From GCA-2401735 sp051252095 (lineage in GTDB: Bacteria; Pseudomonadota; Gammaproteobacteria; Burkholderiales; Methylophilaceae), in the NCBI GenBank assembly GCA_051252095.1, contig JBPOFK010000006.1, forward strand, positions 70,556-134,555: a stretch of DNA of 64,000 nt. The letters are read 5' to 3'. A program made the position numbers and the translations under genes. This document shows, piece by piece, positions 45,349 through 54,146 of the stretch. Within the stretch, counting starts at the first letter, position 1, and each line of letters opens with the position of its first letter. Below the pieces are notes generated by a model that saw nothing but the letters and a program-made list of their open reading frames with translations, was not told the origin of the DNA and did no database searches.

Positions 45349-46758
45349 TTATTGGATGGACGAAATTCTTGCTTCTAGTGCCGCCGTATCGATTAAGCTG
45401 GATTGACCTGCTTTTTGTAATGCTTCTTGATAGTACGGTAAAGCAATATTCGGTTTACCTAATTGATCCAAACTAATACCTAAATTAAATGCATTTTCTG
45501 CTGTTGGGTTTAAACGATATGCTTCAAAATAAGCCTGTTGCGCCGCGGGCCAACTATTCTGACTGGCATACACATCACCGAGCGCTGCATGCAGGTTCGC
45601 ATCAGTTGGCGAAGTTGCAATCATCGACTTAATTTGACTTTCATTAACCTGCGGCCTGACTGACTGCTGAATACTGATCAACCCGCTTTTTGCCACGTCA
45701 TTTCTAGGCTCTAGTTCTAATACTTTTCGATACCAGCCATCCGCATCCGATACCCGACCCTCACGTGTTGCAATCGCCCCTAACCCAAGCATAGCGTCTA
45801 CATTTGCACCATATTGCTTTAATACCAACTTATAATCTGCTTGTGCTTGATTATCGTTACCTTGATTATAAGCCTCATAAGCCCGCATCAATACTTGGTT
45901 GATACCAGACTCCGTTTTTGCCTTAGTTATCTCAATTGATGCATTTTCTGATGCTGATTGATCACTGATTAAGGCCACTTTAGCTTCAGAAGCAGTAATA
46001 ACTTTCTCATTCGATGTTAGTGTTTCTTTTACAGCTGCACTTTGAAAAGAGGGTTGATCAAAAACTGATTTTTCTTCTTTATTATCACTGTCCGATTTAC
46101 CAGTATTTGTTGCTGGCAAATCCTGAACAATGAATGTGTCCGCGTTATTAGCATCTTCTAGTTGTGCTAAATCATCTACAATCTGCACATCCATTTCCTC
46201 TTGCATCTTCGCATCTGGCATAGCTTGCGGCATGACTTCTGCCATTGATGGCCTTGGCGGAATCACGATAGCTGGTTGATTAAACGCAAATTGATACCAG
46301 TAAGCAAAGCCAGCCAGTAATGCTATGGCAAGCAAAGCAATAATCACTGCTATCTTAGCTATATGGCTCGAAGGTTCTGCTTGTTTAGCACTAAACACAT
46401 TGGCTGCCTGCGCTCGACTAGTTTGCGCAACTGGTGCTATAGATAAAGGCGCGCTTGAACTTGATTTAGTTTCACTTGTTCGCTGAGGCTCCTTTTGTGC
46501 TATATCTGCTGCAGAGCCCTTTAAAACTGCCGGCGTATCATCAATCTCATTTTTTATTTGCGTATTTGTACTGAGCGTCTCATCTGCTGGGCTTAATGAT
46601 AAATCATCTAGAGATGTTTTTTTATCGGCAGCCACAGGTGCTTCCGCTGCGGATGCAGTCGGATTACTTGGCTTTTGCGCGACCTTACTATCCGCACCGC
46701 CTTTAACCTGCGCTTTTTGCGCTTGTGCTTTATCCAGTGCTTTAATTAATAAACTCAT
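45349..46758 (-). CDS. mshN: MshN-like TPR protein, system B
   Basis: 469 residues: a short cytoplasmic start (SLLIKALDKAQAQK), a low-complexity Ser/Ala/Lys region, one transmembrane helix (about 132-158, IAKIAVIIALLAIALLAGFAY), a Ser/Glu/Asp-rich linker and three to five TPR units (about 285-460, including DAMLGLGAIATREGRVSDAD and NLGISLDQLGKPNIALPYY). Periplasmic TPRs in MshN-like proteins are thought to hold other pilus parts. Confidence 0.8.
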   Translation of the reverse strand: MSLLIKALDKAQAQKAQVKGGADSKVAQKPSNPTASAAEAPVAADKKTSLDDLSLSPADETLSTNTQIKNEIDDTPAVLKGSAADIAQKEPQRTSETKSSSSAPLSIAPVAQTSRAQAANVFSAKQAEPSSHIAKIAVIIALLAIALLAGFAYWYQFAFNQPAIVIPPRPSMAEVMPQAMPDAKMQEEMDVQIVDDLAQLEDANNADTFIVQDLPATNTGKSDSDNKEEKSVFDQPSFQSAAVKETLTSNEKVITASEAKVALISDQSASENASIEITKAKTESGINQVLMRAYEAYNQGNDNQAQADYKLVLKQYGANVDAMLGLGAIATREGRVSDADGWYRKVLELEPRNDVAKSGLISIQQSVRPQVNESQIKSMIATSPTDANLHAALGDVYASQNSWPAAQQAYFEAYRLNPTAENAFNLGISLDQLGKPNIALPYYQEALQKAGQSSLIDTAALEARISSIQ

Positions 46759-46777
46759 GGTCTGTGTGACCTATCAA

Positions 46778-48634
46778 TTAATTTGCTTCTTCCAGCGTTT
46801 TTTGTAGCTGCTGTGCTGGCAAATACTTTTTATAAGAACTTAACTCGTCACTTTCTAAGCTTGCATTTGGTACTACAGTGGGTCGTAAGAAGATGACTAG
46901 CTCTGTTTTTCTTGTTGCATCATTCTTTCCCTTAAACACATTACCAACACCAGGCACTTTACTCAAGCCAGGCACTGAATCAGTATTATTTTTAATATCA
47001 TCTTGCATCAATCCACCTAACACCGCTGTATTGCCACTACTGATATTTAGCATTGACTCCATTTCCCTAACTTGTATTTGTGGAATGGCACTGACTATTC
47101 TAGTTTGCCCAGAACCAAGTTGTGGATTTGGATCGTTCACAAAGCTTAATACCCTTGAAATGGTAGGCCTTACATTAATATTCACTTTGTCATTATCGTT
47201 AATTTGTGGTGTGACACTCATCACTACGCCAACTGGTACTGTTTGTGGGGTGGTGGTAATCGTACTAAATGGGTTACTGTTCACATTACCTTGGGTCTGC
47301 TGCACCTCGATTGTGAAATAAACTAAATTATCTACTACCTTTAGTACGGCAGTTTGATTATTCAACACCATTAATTTAGGGCTAGATAATACTTTCGTGT
47401 CACCAAACTGCTCAAGTAAAGTAATCGATGCAGCAATATTCCCTATAGAGCTGATAGGATTAAGATAACCAGCTACAAAACCTGCGTTTGTTCGTTGATC
47501 TAATGCATTCAAGCCACCATCATTAAATGCTCCTGTTGAGGTATCAAAACTAACCCCTTTTGAACCTAACGTTTGACCAAAAACAAAGCCACTATTGCCC
47601 GGGTTATTTAATCGACTCCAATCAATGCCTGCCTGATAACTATCACTTAACTGCACCTCGACAATAGTTGCCTCTATTAATACTTGTTTTTTGGCACTAC
47701 CCATTACTCTATCAATAAACTCTTGTACTTTTTGATGTTGCTTATTCGTTGCACGCACACTAATTACCCCTGTTTCTGGGTTAGCAATCACATTGGCAGC
47801 CAATAGCGTTTTAAACTCTGTTCTTTGTTCGTCAAGTTGTTGCTGAGTATTTTGCTGTCTACCTACGACACCAGCTTCTGCATTTTCTTGGGCTGCATTG
47901 CTTTCAGCCACCGTACCATAACGTGACACAATAATTTCTTTATCTGTTTCAGCTAGCAAATCTTTAATATTCTGAATTAAAGATTCCCATAAATGGTTTT
48001 CCGTTTTACTCGTCACCGAAGTTCGGGAGCTATTGTTTACTCCCCCACTACCTGCATTTGATTGCCCATTAGCACCTGTAGTAGCTGCTCTGCCTGTACT
48101 GGATATCTCAGTTGCCGAACCAATAAATCCCTCGGTATTGCGGTTCATATTTACATAATCAATTTTATAAGTTCTCAGCACGGGTTGATCTGGCGAGATG
48201 ACCAATACATTGCCTTCCATTCTATAGGTCAGATCAACTTGTCGTGATAATCGCTCTAAAATAGCTGGTAGTGTTTGATCAACAGCATTGATTGTTGCCC
48301 GCCCTTGTATGGCTGGGTCTATGTCTACATTGATTTTACTCTCTCTAGCGAGTGCAAATAAAATCTCTTTAACAGGTACCTCGTTGACGACAACACTGTA
48401 TGTTTGTGCTTTTTTGATAGGCTTGGGCGGCGGCAATACTGGGCTGGTTTTTACTGGCTGAGGAATCGGCGCTTGAGCTGTGTTTTGTTTTGTCTGGATA
48501 TCTGGCTCTTTCGCATCAATATGACCCTCTGAAGGCTTTACTGTCGATTGATGAGAGCAGGCCACCATAACTAGACTTGCCAATATCAATATTATCGTCT
48601 TTTTTGGAAAAAAATTAATTTTGCACTGTAGCAC
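46778..48634 (-). CDS. mshL: MshL-like lipoprotein secretin, system B
   Basis: 618 residues from GTG 48634, preceded by GAGGGG 9 bases upstream, which gives a normal lipoprotein signal ending VMVAC at residue 26. A GTG at 48682 would give an overlong 42-residue leader. Secretin N domain VNEVPVKEILFALARESKINVDID, then the core with VLIEATIVEVQLSDSYQAG, GSGQTRIVSAIPQIQVREME and the end segment AVLGGLMQDD ... ELVIFLRPTVV. Outer-membrane channel for the system B filament. Confidence 0.92.
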   Translation of the reverse strand: MLQCKINFFPKKTIILILASLVMVACSHQSTVKPSEGHIDAKEPDIQTKQNTAQAPIPQPVKTSPVLPPPKPIKKAQTYSVVVNEVPVKEILFALARESKINVDIDPAIQGRATINAVDQTLPAILERLSRQVDLTYRMEGNVLVISPDQPVLRTYKIDYVNMNRNTEGFIGSATEISSTGRAATTGANGQSNAGSGGVNNSSRTSVTSKTENHLWESLIQNIKDLLAETDKEIIVSRYGTVAESNAAQENAEAGVVGRQQNTQQQLDEQRTEFKTLLAANVIANPETGVISVRATNKQHQKVQEFIDRVMGSAKKQVLIEATIVEVQLSDSYQAGIDWSRLNNPGNSGFVFGQTLGSKGVSFDTSTGAFNDGGLNALDQRTNAGFVAGYLNPISSIGNIAASITLLEQFGDTKVLSSPKLMVLNNQTAVLKVVDNLVYFTIEVQQTQGNVNSNPFSTITTTPQTVPVGVVMSVTPQINDNDKVNINVRPTISRVLSFVNDPNPQLGSGQTRIVSAIPQIQVREMESMLNISSGNTAVLGGLMQDDIKNNTDSVPGLSKVPGVGNVFKGKNDATRKTELVIFLRPTVVPNASLESDELSSYKKYLPAQQLQKTLEEAN

Positions 48635-48783
48635 TTCGTGCTGCCCCTCAATAAATTTAATGCTCTTGATAATTTGGTGCACAAGAACCTAATACCCAGC
48701 AACTTAATAGCTTAGTATAGTTATCCCATAACTTGCATTAATTTGCAACAATAAGCTATTGAAAGTTCAAAACAATACCCTTT

Positions 48784-50193
48784 TTATGGTAGTTGTTTAG
48801 TTTCTTGCAACACCCCAGCAACTGTTCGTAATTGCGGCTTATTTCTTCTTATTTCTTCTGGTAGCTGTTTCAACGCGGCCAGTGCATCCCCCCTATTATC
48901 AAAACTACCATACAAGACGCTTAAATAAGGTTGACCACTTACTTGGGTTCGATAAACATAAATTTCATCCAATTCAATTTTTTGACTTAAGACCTCTAAG
49001 TCATTTTTAAGCTCGGGGCCTTCTGGCACGCCCATTAATTGGATACTGACCGTACTGGGTGATTGATTCATTAACCAGCTATTTGTTGCATTAATACGCT
49101 TAGTGAGTATGCCATCCGTTGCAACACCTTCTATTATATTACTGACAGGCTCGATATCGGCTACCTGACTAGGCACTGTTGCGCTAGACTCATCAATCAA
49201 ATCGGTAGCGTTCACCTTCTCTGGTGCTTGATTCTTTGTTTGCACACTTACACCTGATTGGACTGCTACAACAGTATCGTTTTTTACCCACTTGCTAGCA
49301 AAGTAACCTAAAAGCAAACCCAACGCTAAAACAGCAATAACCAATACTGCTTTATAGCCATTTTGCTTTACTTTCTCGCGCTCAAGCCCAAACTCACTGT
49401 CTGAAATTGCGGCTTGCACATGTTTTGGTGTTACTTGATAAACATTTTCAGAAAACGCAGCTAGCAAGGCTTTATCAGCCAGGATATTGACGCGTCGTAC
49501 CAACCCTTGTGCTGCATTAGACAGCTTCCTAATAGCAGACTGAGTAAATAAGTGTGGTCCATAATAGCCCGCAGCCCGCAGCCTAAACAGAATATACTCA
49601 CCAATTTCGTTTGATTGTAATGGCGCTAAATGAAAACTATGCGTAATACGTTCACGCAATTGTCTAATATTGATTTCATTGAGGTTTTCATCCAGCTCAG
49701 GTTGCCCAAATAGCACAATTTGCAGCAATTTGTCGTAATTGGTTTCTAAATTTGATAGTAAACGAATCTCTTCCAATGTTGCTAGCGGCATGCCTTGGGC
49801 TTCTTCAATAAAAATAACCACTTGCTTGCCTGCGGCATGTCTTTTCAACAAATGCGCTTGCAGCGCCTGCATCACCTTTAAACGGTCTGCTGATTTTGGT
49901 AGCTTAAGTTGTAACTCGAATGCAATGGCATGCAACACATCCTCAGGCGCGACACTTGGATTTGCCAGATAAATACTTTCTACACGGTTGGGCAGCATGG
50001 TCTGCAACATGCGACATAGCATGGTCTTACCACTGCCCACTTCACCAACGACTTTTACAATGCCTTCACCATTCAAAATGGCATAAGTGATTGCATCCAG
50101 TACCGCGCCACGATTGCCCCCGGTGAAAAAAACATCAGTATTTGGCGTAATCTTGAATGGCGGCTCTTTTAATCCAAAGTGCTCGTAATACAT
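48784..50193 (-). CDS. mshM: MshM/ExeA-like AAA ATPase with SPOR-like C-terminus, system B
   Basis: 469 residues. AAA domain about 1-270: YYEHFGLKEPPFKITPNTD start, Walker A GEVGSGKTML near 50-59, Walker B VVIFIEEAQ, and QLRERITHSFHLAPL. Transmembrane helix about 282-301 (AVLVIAVLALGLLLGYFA). A periplasmic C-terminal segment (about 380-460) looks like a SPOR peptidoglycan-binding domain (YLSVLYGSFDNRGDALAALKQL). Likely opens or marks the cell wall for secretin assembly. It is 101 bases or more upstream of mshL. Confidence 0.88.
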   Translation of the reverse strand: MYYEHFGLKEPPFKITPNTDVFFTGGNRGAVLDAITYAILNGEGIVKVVGEVGSGKTMLCRMLQTMLPNRVESIYLANPSVAPEDVLHAIAFELQLKLPKSADRLKVMQALQAHLLKRHAAGKQVVIFIEEAQGMPLATLEEIRLLSNLETNYDKLLQIVLFGQPELDENLNEINIRQLRERITHSFHLAPLQSNEIGEYILFRLRAAGYYGPHLFTQSAIRKLSNAAQGLVRRVNILADKALLAAFSENVYQVTPKHVQAAISDSEFGLEREKVKQNGYKAVLVIAVLALGLLLGYFASKWVKNDTVVAVQSGVSVQTKNQAPEKVNATDLIDESSATVPSQVADIEPVSNIIEGVATDGILTKRINATNSWLMNQSPSTVSIQLMGVPEGPELKNDLEVLSQKIELDEIYVYRTQVSGQPYLSVLYGSFDNRGDALAALKQLPEEIRRNKPQLRTVAGVLQETKQLP

Positions 50194-50198
50194 GAGCG

Positions 50199-51617
50199 CT
50201 ATTTCTCTTGCAACTGAATGCGGCTATAAAGCGTTGTTCGATTAATGCCCAGCAATTTAGCTGCTTGACTGAGATTACCATGGGTAATACGCATTGCAGC
50301 TTCTACATAAGCCTTTTCCCATTGCTTCAGCACCTGATCCAAATTAACGTTCGCTTGATTTTGCAAGTGCTGTAAAGCATAGCCTGACAAATCTCCTGTA
50401 CCAACAATTGGCGCACCACCATCCACTTCACTTTGTCTGGATAAATCAAACTCAGCATCCAACTGCATATCATTGACAGTTTGACCCGCGTATTTTGCAA
50501 TCAAGCGAATGATAATATTTCGTAGCTCACGCACATTGCCTGGAAAATGATAGGCCAACCAACGTTTTTTAGCCTTATCATCAAGTTTAAATGGCTTTTG
50601 CCCAGTTTCACGCGCATAAAATTCATTAAAATGATCCAGCAAGATTAAGCTATCTTCACCAAGATCTCGCAATGGCGGCACTCTAACGGCAAAAACACTT
50701 AAACGGTGATATAAATCTGCTCTAAAATTACCTTCTCTGACTTCAGCACGTAAATCTCGATTAGTGGCCGCCACGATCCGCGCCTTACTCTTGCGGATTT
50801 GGGTTTCACCTACACGTGTGTATTCCCCATTTTCTAAAACACGCAGTAACTTTGCCTGCATTTCCAAAGGCAACTCACCAATTTCATCAAGAAACAGTGT
50901 GCCTTCGCCAACATCCTCAAAATAGCCGCTATTAGCAGTGCCAGCGCCAGTAAAAGCACCTTTTGTGTGACCAAATAAAATAGATTCTGCCAGCATAGGA
51001 GAAATTGCAGCACAGTTAACTGATAAATACGGGTGTTTTGCACGCTTACTAAACCGATGAAAGTTGCCAGCAACTCGCTCTTTACCGCTGCCAGATTCAC
51101 CTTCAATCAAAACTGGAAAAGGAGAGTCTGCAAATTGTCGTATCTGTGTAATCAGTGTTTTCATCGGCAAACTCTCGCCGATAATGCCACCGTTTTCTTC
51201 TTCTGGTTTCTCGGTGAGCTCAACACTTTGTACTTTTAATGAATTGAGTAATAGCTCTTTTAACCGGTCAGCATCACATGGTTTAGGAATAAAATCGAGT
51301 GCACCTAAGGCAAGGGCATGCTTTACATTAACATCGTCACTTTGCCCAGATAGCACATGGATTTTCATACTAGGTGAATGTGCTAACAATTCGCCTATCA
51401 CTTTAAAACCTTCATCTGGTTTGTGTTGCATAGGCGGCAAACCCAAATCGACTAGTGCTAAGGCAGGCGGCTCATCAAGTTGTCGCAATAAACTTTTTGC
51501 TTGCTCTCTAGAATCTGCCACACATACTTCAAAGTGCTTACTTAAAACATAATGCAAAGTGTCCGTAATCAATGGATCATCATCAATAATAATCAATACG
51601 GGTAGTGAATCTGCCAT
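50199..51617 (-). CDS. Sigma-54-dependent response regulator (NtrC family)
   Basis: 472 residues. Receiver about 6-125 with acceptor Asp 57 (LALVDLGLPP) and conserved Lys in FIPKPCD. AAA+ core from about 145: Walker A GESGSGKE (173-180), the sigma-54 contact loop GAFTGA (220-225), Walker B LFLDEIGELP and FPGNVRELRN. Fis-type HTH about 435-468 (NLSQAAKLLGINRTTLYSRI). No cognate kinase is adjacent. First gene of system B, 5 bases before mshM. The receiver resembles PrsR-type regulators of surface polysaccharide systems. Confidence 0.95.
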   Translation of the reverse strand: MADSLPVLIIIDDDPLITDTLHYVLSKHFEVCVADSREQAKSLLRQLDEPPALALVDLGLPPMQHKPDEGFKVIGELLAHSPSMKIHVLSGQSDDVNVKHALALGALDFIPKPCDADRLKELLLNSLKVQSVELTEKPEEENGGIIGESLPMKTLITQIRQFADSPFPVLIEGESGSGKERVAGNFHRFSKRAKHPYLSVNCAAISPMLAESILFGHTKGAFTGAGTANSGYFEDVGEGTLFLDEIGELPLEMQAKLLRVLENGEYTRVGETQIRKSKARIVAATNRDLRAEVREGNFRADLYHRLSVFAVRVPPLRDLGEDSLILLDHFNEFYARETGQKPFKLDDKAKKRWLAYHFPGNVRELRNIIIRLIAKYAGQTVNDMQLDAEFDLSRQSEVDGGAPIVGTGDLSGYALQHLQNQANVNLDQVLKQWEKAYVEAAMRITHGNLSQAAKLLGINRTTLYSRIQLQEK

Positions 51618-51774
51618 AAATCATCCTTAGTTATTTTCTTCTTCTTATCGTTATGAAGAGTACTATAACCTGTATATGACCGCGTATCAATAAATGGTGA
51701 TGAATGGCTGTATAGCTTTGCTAGCGAATATGTTTATCGCTATTTTTTAAGACATGTACATTAACTTAACACTG

Positions 51775-52155
51775 TTATGTAATATTGGCATAACGCCTAA
51801 TTATATTAATGACGGCACCGTAGACCAATAAGTATTCAAGCGCATTAATTAAGACTAATTGCAATGCAGATATCTCACCGAAAAAACCTAGTACAAGTGA
51901 AATACTATTCGTAATAATGCCAATTAAAATGATTAAACCAACCAACTGCGTTCTGAGCACAAAAAGATAAATGCCCGCAACAAAACCAAGCCCTAAAAAG
52001 TTAGGGTCAATATTTGCACTATTAACGATACTTAAACAGACATAAAGAGAAACCAATAAACTAGCGCTTAAGAACTGTGTCGGCAAACCAGAGCCATCAT
52101 GCTCTAATTGCATCGTCAAATAAATATGCTTTAATATTGCATTGATTAATTTCAC
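51775..52155 (-). CDS. Small polytopic membrane protein, unknown
   Basis: 126 residues, with hydrophobic segments at about 26-45, 50-68, 70-90 and 95-115. No family was recognised. It lies 157 bases upstream of the system B regulator in the same orientation and 108 bases after the tRNA cluster, so it could be expressed separately. It has no pilin or secretion motif. Confidence 0.6.
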   Translation of the reverse strand: MKLINAILKHIYLTMQLEHDGSGLPTQFLSASLLVSLYVCLSIVNSANIDPNFLGLGFVAGIYLFVLRTQLVGLIILIGIITNSISLVLGFFGEISALQLVLINALEYLLVYGAVINIIRRYANIT

Positions 52156-52263
52156 AGCTTGCCCTTACATCGTCGTACTGGATGTAAATACTTACGGCAA
52201 AAAAAAGCGTAAATTTAACTTTCAATGAAAAATAGAAGCAAAATTTGATTTAATTGGAAGGCT

Positions 52264-52340
52264 TGGGGTGGCTGATGGGGCTCGAACCCACGACAACTGG
52301 AATCACAATCCAGGGCTCTACCAGCTGAGCTACAGCCACC
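52264..52340 (-). tRNA. tRNA-His (GTG)
   Basis: The minus strand folds into a full cloverleaf with GGTGGCTG/CAGCCACC acceptor (including the G-1:C73 pair that identifies tRNA-His), anticodon GTG in the loop TTGTGAT, T-loop GTTCGAG, and an encoded CCA. Confidence 0.96.
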
Positions 52341-52353
52341 ATAGAGACTTAAA

Positions 52354-52430
52354 TGGCCTGCCCGACAGGAATCGAACCTGTAACCCCCAGCTTAGAAGGC
52401 TGGTGCTCTATCCGATTGAGCTACGGGCAG
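52354..52430 (-). tRNA. tRNA-Arg (TCT)
   Basis: Acceptor CTGCCCG/CGGGCAG, anticodon TCT in CTTCTAA, T-loop GTTCGAT, discriminator G and an encoded CCA. It lies 13 bases before tRNA-His in the same transcript. Confidence 0.95.
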
Positions 52431-52483
52431 ATTTAGTTACACGTGACGACTATATCGCAGTTACGGGCAATGACCAAAAAAAC

Positions 52484-52560
52484 TGGTCGGCGTGGAGAGA
52501 TTCGAACTCCCGACATCCTGCTCCCAAAGCAGGCGCGCTACCAGGCTACGCTACACGCCG
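52484..52560 (-). tRNA. tRNA-Pro (TGG)
   Basis: Acceptor CGGCGTG/CACGCCG, anticodon TGG in TTTGGGA, T-loop GTTCGAA, discriminator A and an encoded CCA. First of three tRNAs (Pro-Arg-His); 53 bases separate it from tRNA-Arg. Confidence 0.96.
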
Positions 52561-52650
52561 AAGAGGCAGAAATATACTGGAATATGCGCAATTGGTCAAA
52601 TCTTATATGCTAAAATGCGCGATTATTTATTGTTATTGTACTGTTACAGC

Positions 52651-53511
52651 ATGTCAGCACAAATTATTGATGGCAAGGCCATCGCTCAAAATCTCTTAGA
52701 TAATATTAAAACGCGCATTGAGAATAGAATCGATGATGGTAAGCGTGCGCCTTGTTTAGCAGTCATTCTCATTGGGGAAGACCCTGCTTCAGCAATATAC
52801 GTCCGAAATAAACGGTTAGCCTGTGAAAAAGTCGGCATTAAATCAATCTCTCATAATTTACCTGTTGCAACAACTGAAGCCGAGCTGTTATCTATCATTG
52901 CAAAACTTAACAATGACGATACTGTAGATGGTGTTTTGGTTCAATCTCCCCTGCCGGAACATATCAATGAAGATATCCTAATTGAACATATAAACGTGAA
53001 TAAAGATGTCGATGGCTTCCATCCATACAACATTGGCCGCTTAGCCGTCAGGCAGCCCACACTCCGCTCATGCACGCCTTACGGTGTGATTAAGATGTTA
53101 CAAGCAAGCAATCTGGACCCTATGGGGTTAGATGCCGTCATTGTGGGCGTGTCTAACCATGTAGGTAGGCCCATGGCGCTAGAGTTAATGCTTGCAGGCG
53201 CAACCATCACTAGCTGCCACCGTCATACAAAAGATTTAGAGCGTAAAGTTAGACAGGCAGATTTGGTAGTTGCCGCAGCTGGTAAAGCTGGTTTAATCAA
53301 AGGAGAGTGGATTAAGCCAGGTGCCATTGTCATTGATATTGGTATCAATCGCTTAGCAGATGGATCATTAAGCGGTGATGTCGACTTTACTACAGCAAAA
53401 GCAGTTGCAGGCTATATTACCCCTGTTCCAGGCGGTGTCGGGCCGATGACAGTCGCAACACTGATGGAAAATACCTTATTGGCGCTGGAACTTAACGAAG
53501 CAAAAAATTAG
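52651..53511 (+). CDS. folD: Bifunctional methylene-THF dehydrogenase/methenyl-THF cyclohydrolase
   Basis: 286 residues from ATG 52651, matching the normal FolD N-terminus (AQIIDGKAIAQNLL). A frame reaching back to 52492 would cross the tRNA-Pro gene and is rejected. Motifs: YVRNKRLACEKVGI with the catalytic Lys, DGFHPYNIGRL, NADP site VGVSNHVGRPMALEL, and PGGVGPMTVATL. Interconverts C1-folates in the cytoplasm, a central step in methylotroph and general C1 metabolism. Confidence 0.97.
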   Translation: MSAQIIDGKAIAQNLLDNIKTRIENRIDDGKRAPCLAVILIGEDPASAIYVRNKRLACEKVGIKSISHNLPVATTEAELLSIIAKLNNDDTVDGVLVQSPLPEHINEDILIEHINVNKDVDGFHPYNIGRLAVRQPTLRSCTPYGVIKMLQASNLDPMGLDAVIVGVSNHVGRPMALELMLAGATITSCHRHTKDLERKVRQADLVVAAAGKAGLIKGEWIKPGAIVIDIGINRLADGSLSGDVDFTTAKAVAGYITPVPGGVGPMTVATLMENTLLALELNEAKN

Positions 53512-53621
53512 TCTACTTGGTCTTTTGAGACGAATTGTTTTGCATCTCACCTGCAATCGGTGTAAACTCGCGCGGTTAAAGTTATTAGATTTGTTTTTTT
53601 AAGTAGTTTTTTGGACGAGAA

Positions 53622-54044
53622 ATGGCAAAAAAACCGGAAATAAATTTCACTCCTTATCAAGCGAAAGCTGATGAAGAGTACATGAACAAAAACCAATTAA
53701 AGCATTTTCGTAATATTTTAGAAAAGTGGAAAGCGGAGTTGAGCAGCGATATTGATCGCACCGTTCACCATATGCAAGACGATGTTGCTACATTTGCTGA
53801 CCCTAATGACCGTGCAAGCCAAGAATCTGATATGGCACTTGAGTTACGTAACCGTGACCGTGAACGCAAGCTGATCAAGAAAATTGATGGCACTTTACGC
53901 AATATTGACTCAGAGGACTACGGATACTGCGAAGGCTGTGGCGTAGAAATTGGTCTTAAGCGCCTAGAAGCCCGCCCAACGGCAACGCTATGCATCGACT
54001 GTAAGACATTAGATGAAATGCGTGAAAGACAAGTAGCCAAGTAA
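53622..54044 (+). CDS. dksA: RNA polymerase-binding transcription factor DksA
   Basis: 140 residues. Coiled-coil arms (about 20-100) with the tip motif DPNDRASQESD that enters the RNA polymerase secondary channel, and a C-terminal zinc finger CEGCGVEIGL...CIDC with four Cys. Works with ppGpp to adjust rRNA and stress promoters. Own terminator downstream. Confidence 0.97.
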   Translation: MAKKPEINFTPYQAKADEEYMNKNQLKHFRNILEKWKAELSSDIDRTVHHMQDDVATFADPNDRASQESDMALELRNRDRERKLIKKIDGTLRNIDSEDYGYCEGCGVEIGLKRLEARPTATLCIDCKTLDEMRERQVAK

Positions 54045-54105
54045 TTTGCAACTAATTTTCTGTGCAAGCTAACTTGCAAAGTAATGCTAAAAATGAAAAC
54101 CAAAC

Positions 54106-54131
54106 AAAAAGCCCGCATCGCGGGCTTTTTT
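54106..54131. terminator. Bidirectional intrinsic terminator between dksA and pnp
   Basis: AAAAAGCCCGC-ATC-GCGGGCTTTTTT: a 7-base GC stem with an A-run on one side and a T-run on the other, so it can stop transcription from both convergent genes. Confidence 0.92.
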
Positions 54132-54146
54132 ATTTCTAAACAGTGA

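Noticed and set aside
51064..51552. 162-codon plus-strand frame opposite the sigma-54 regulator
   Set aside because: Shadow of a well-supported gene; Ser/Pro/Cys-rich antisense composition.
52268..52699. 143-codon frame across the tRNA cluster, and a folD frame reaching back to 52492
   Set aside because: Both read antisense through mature tRNA genes; the true folD start at 52651 fits the family.
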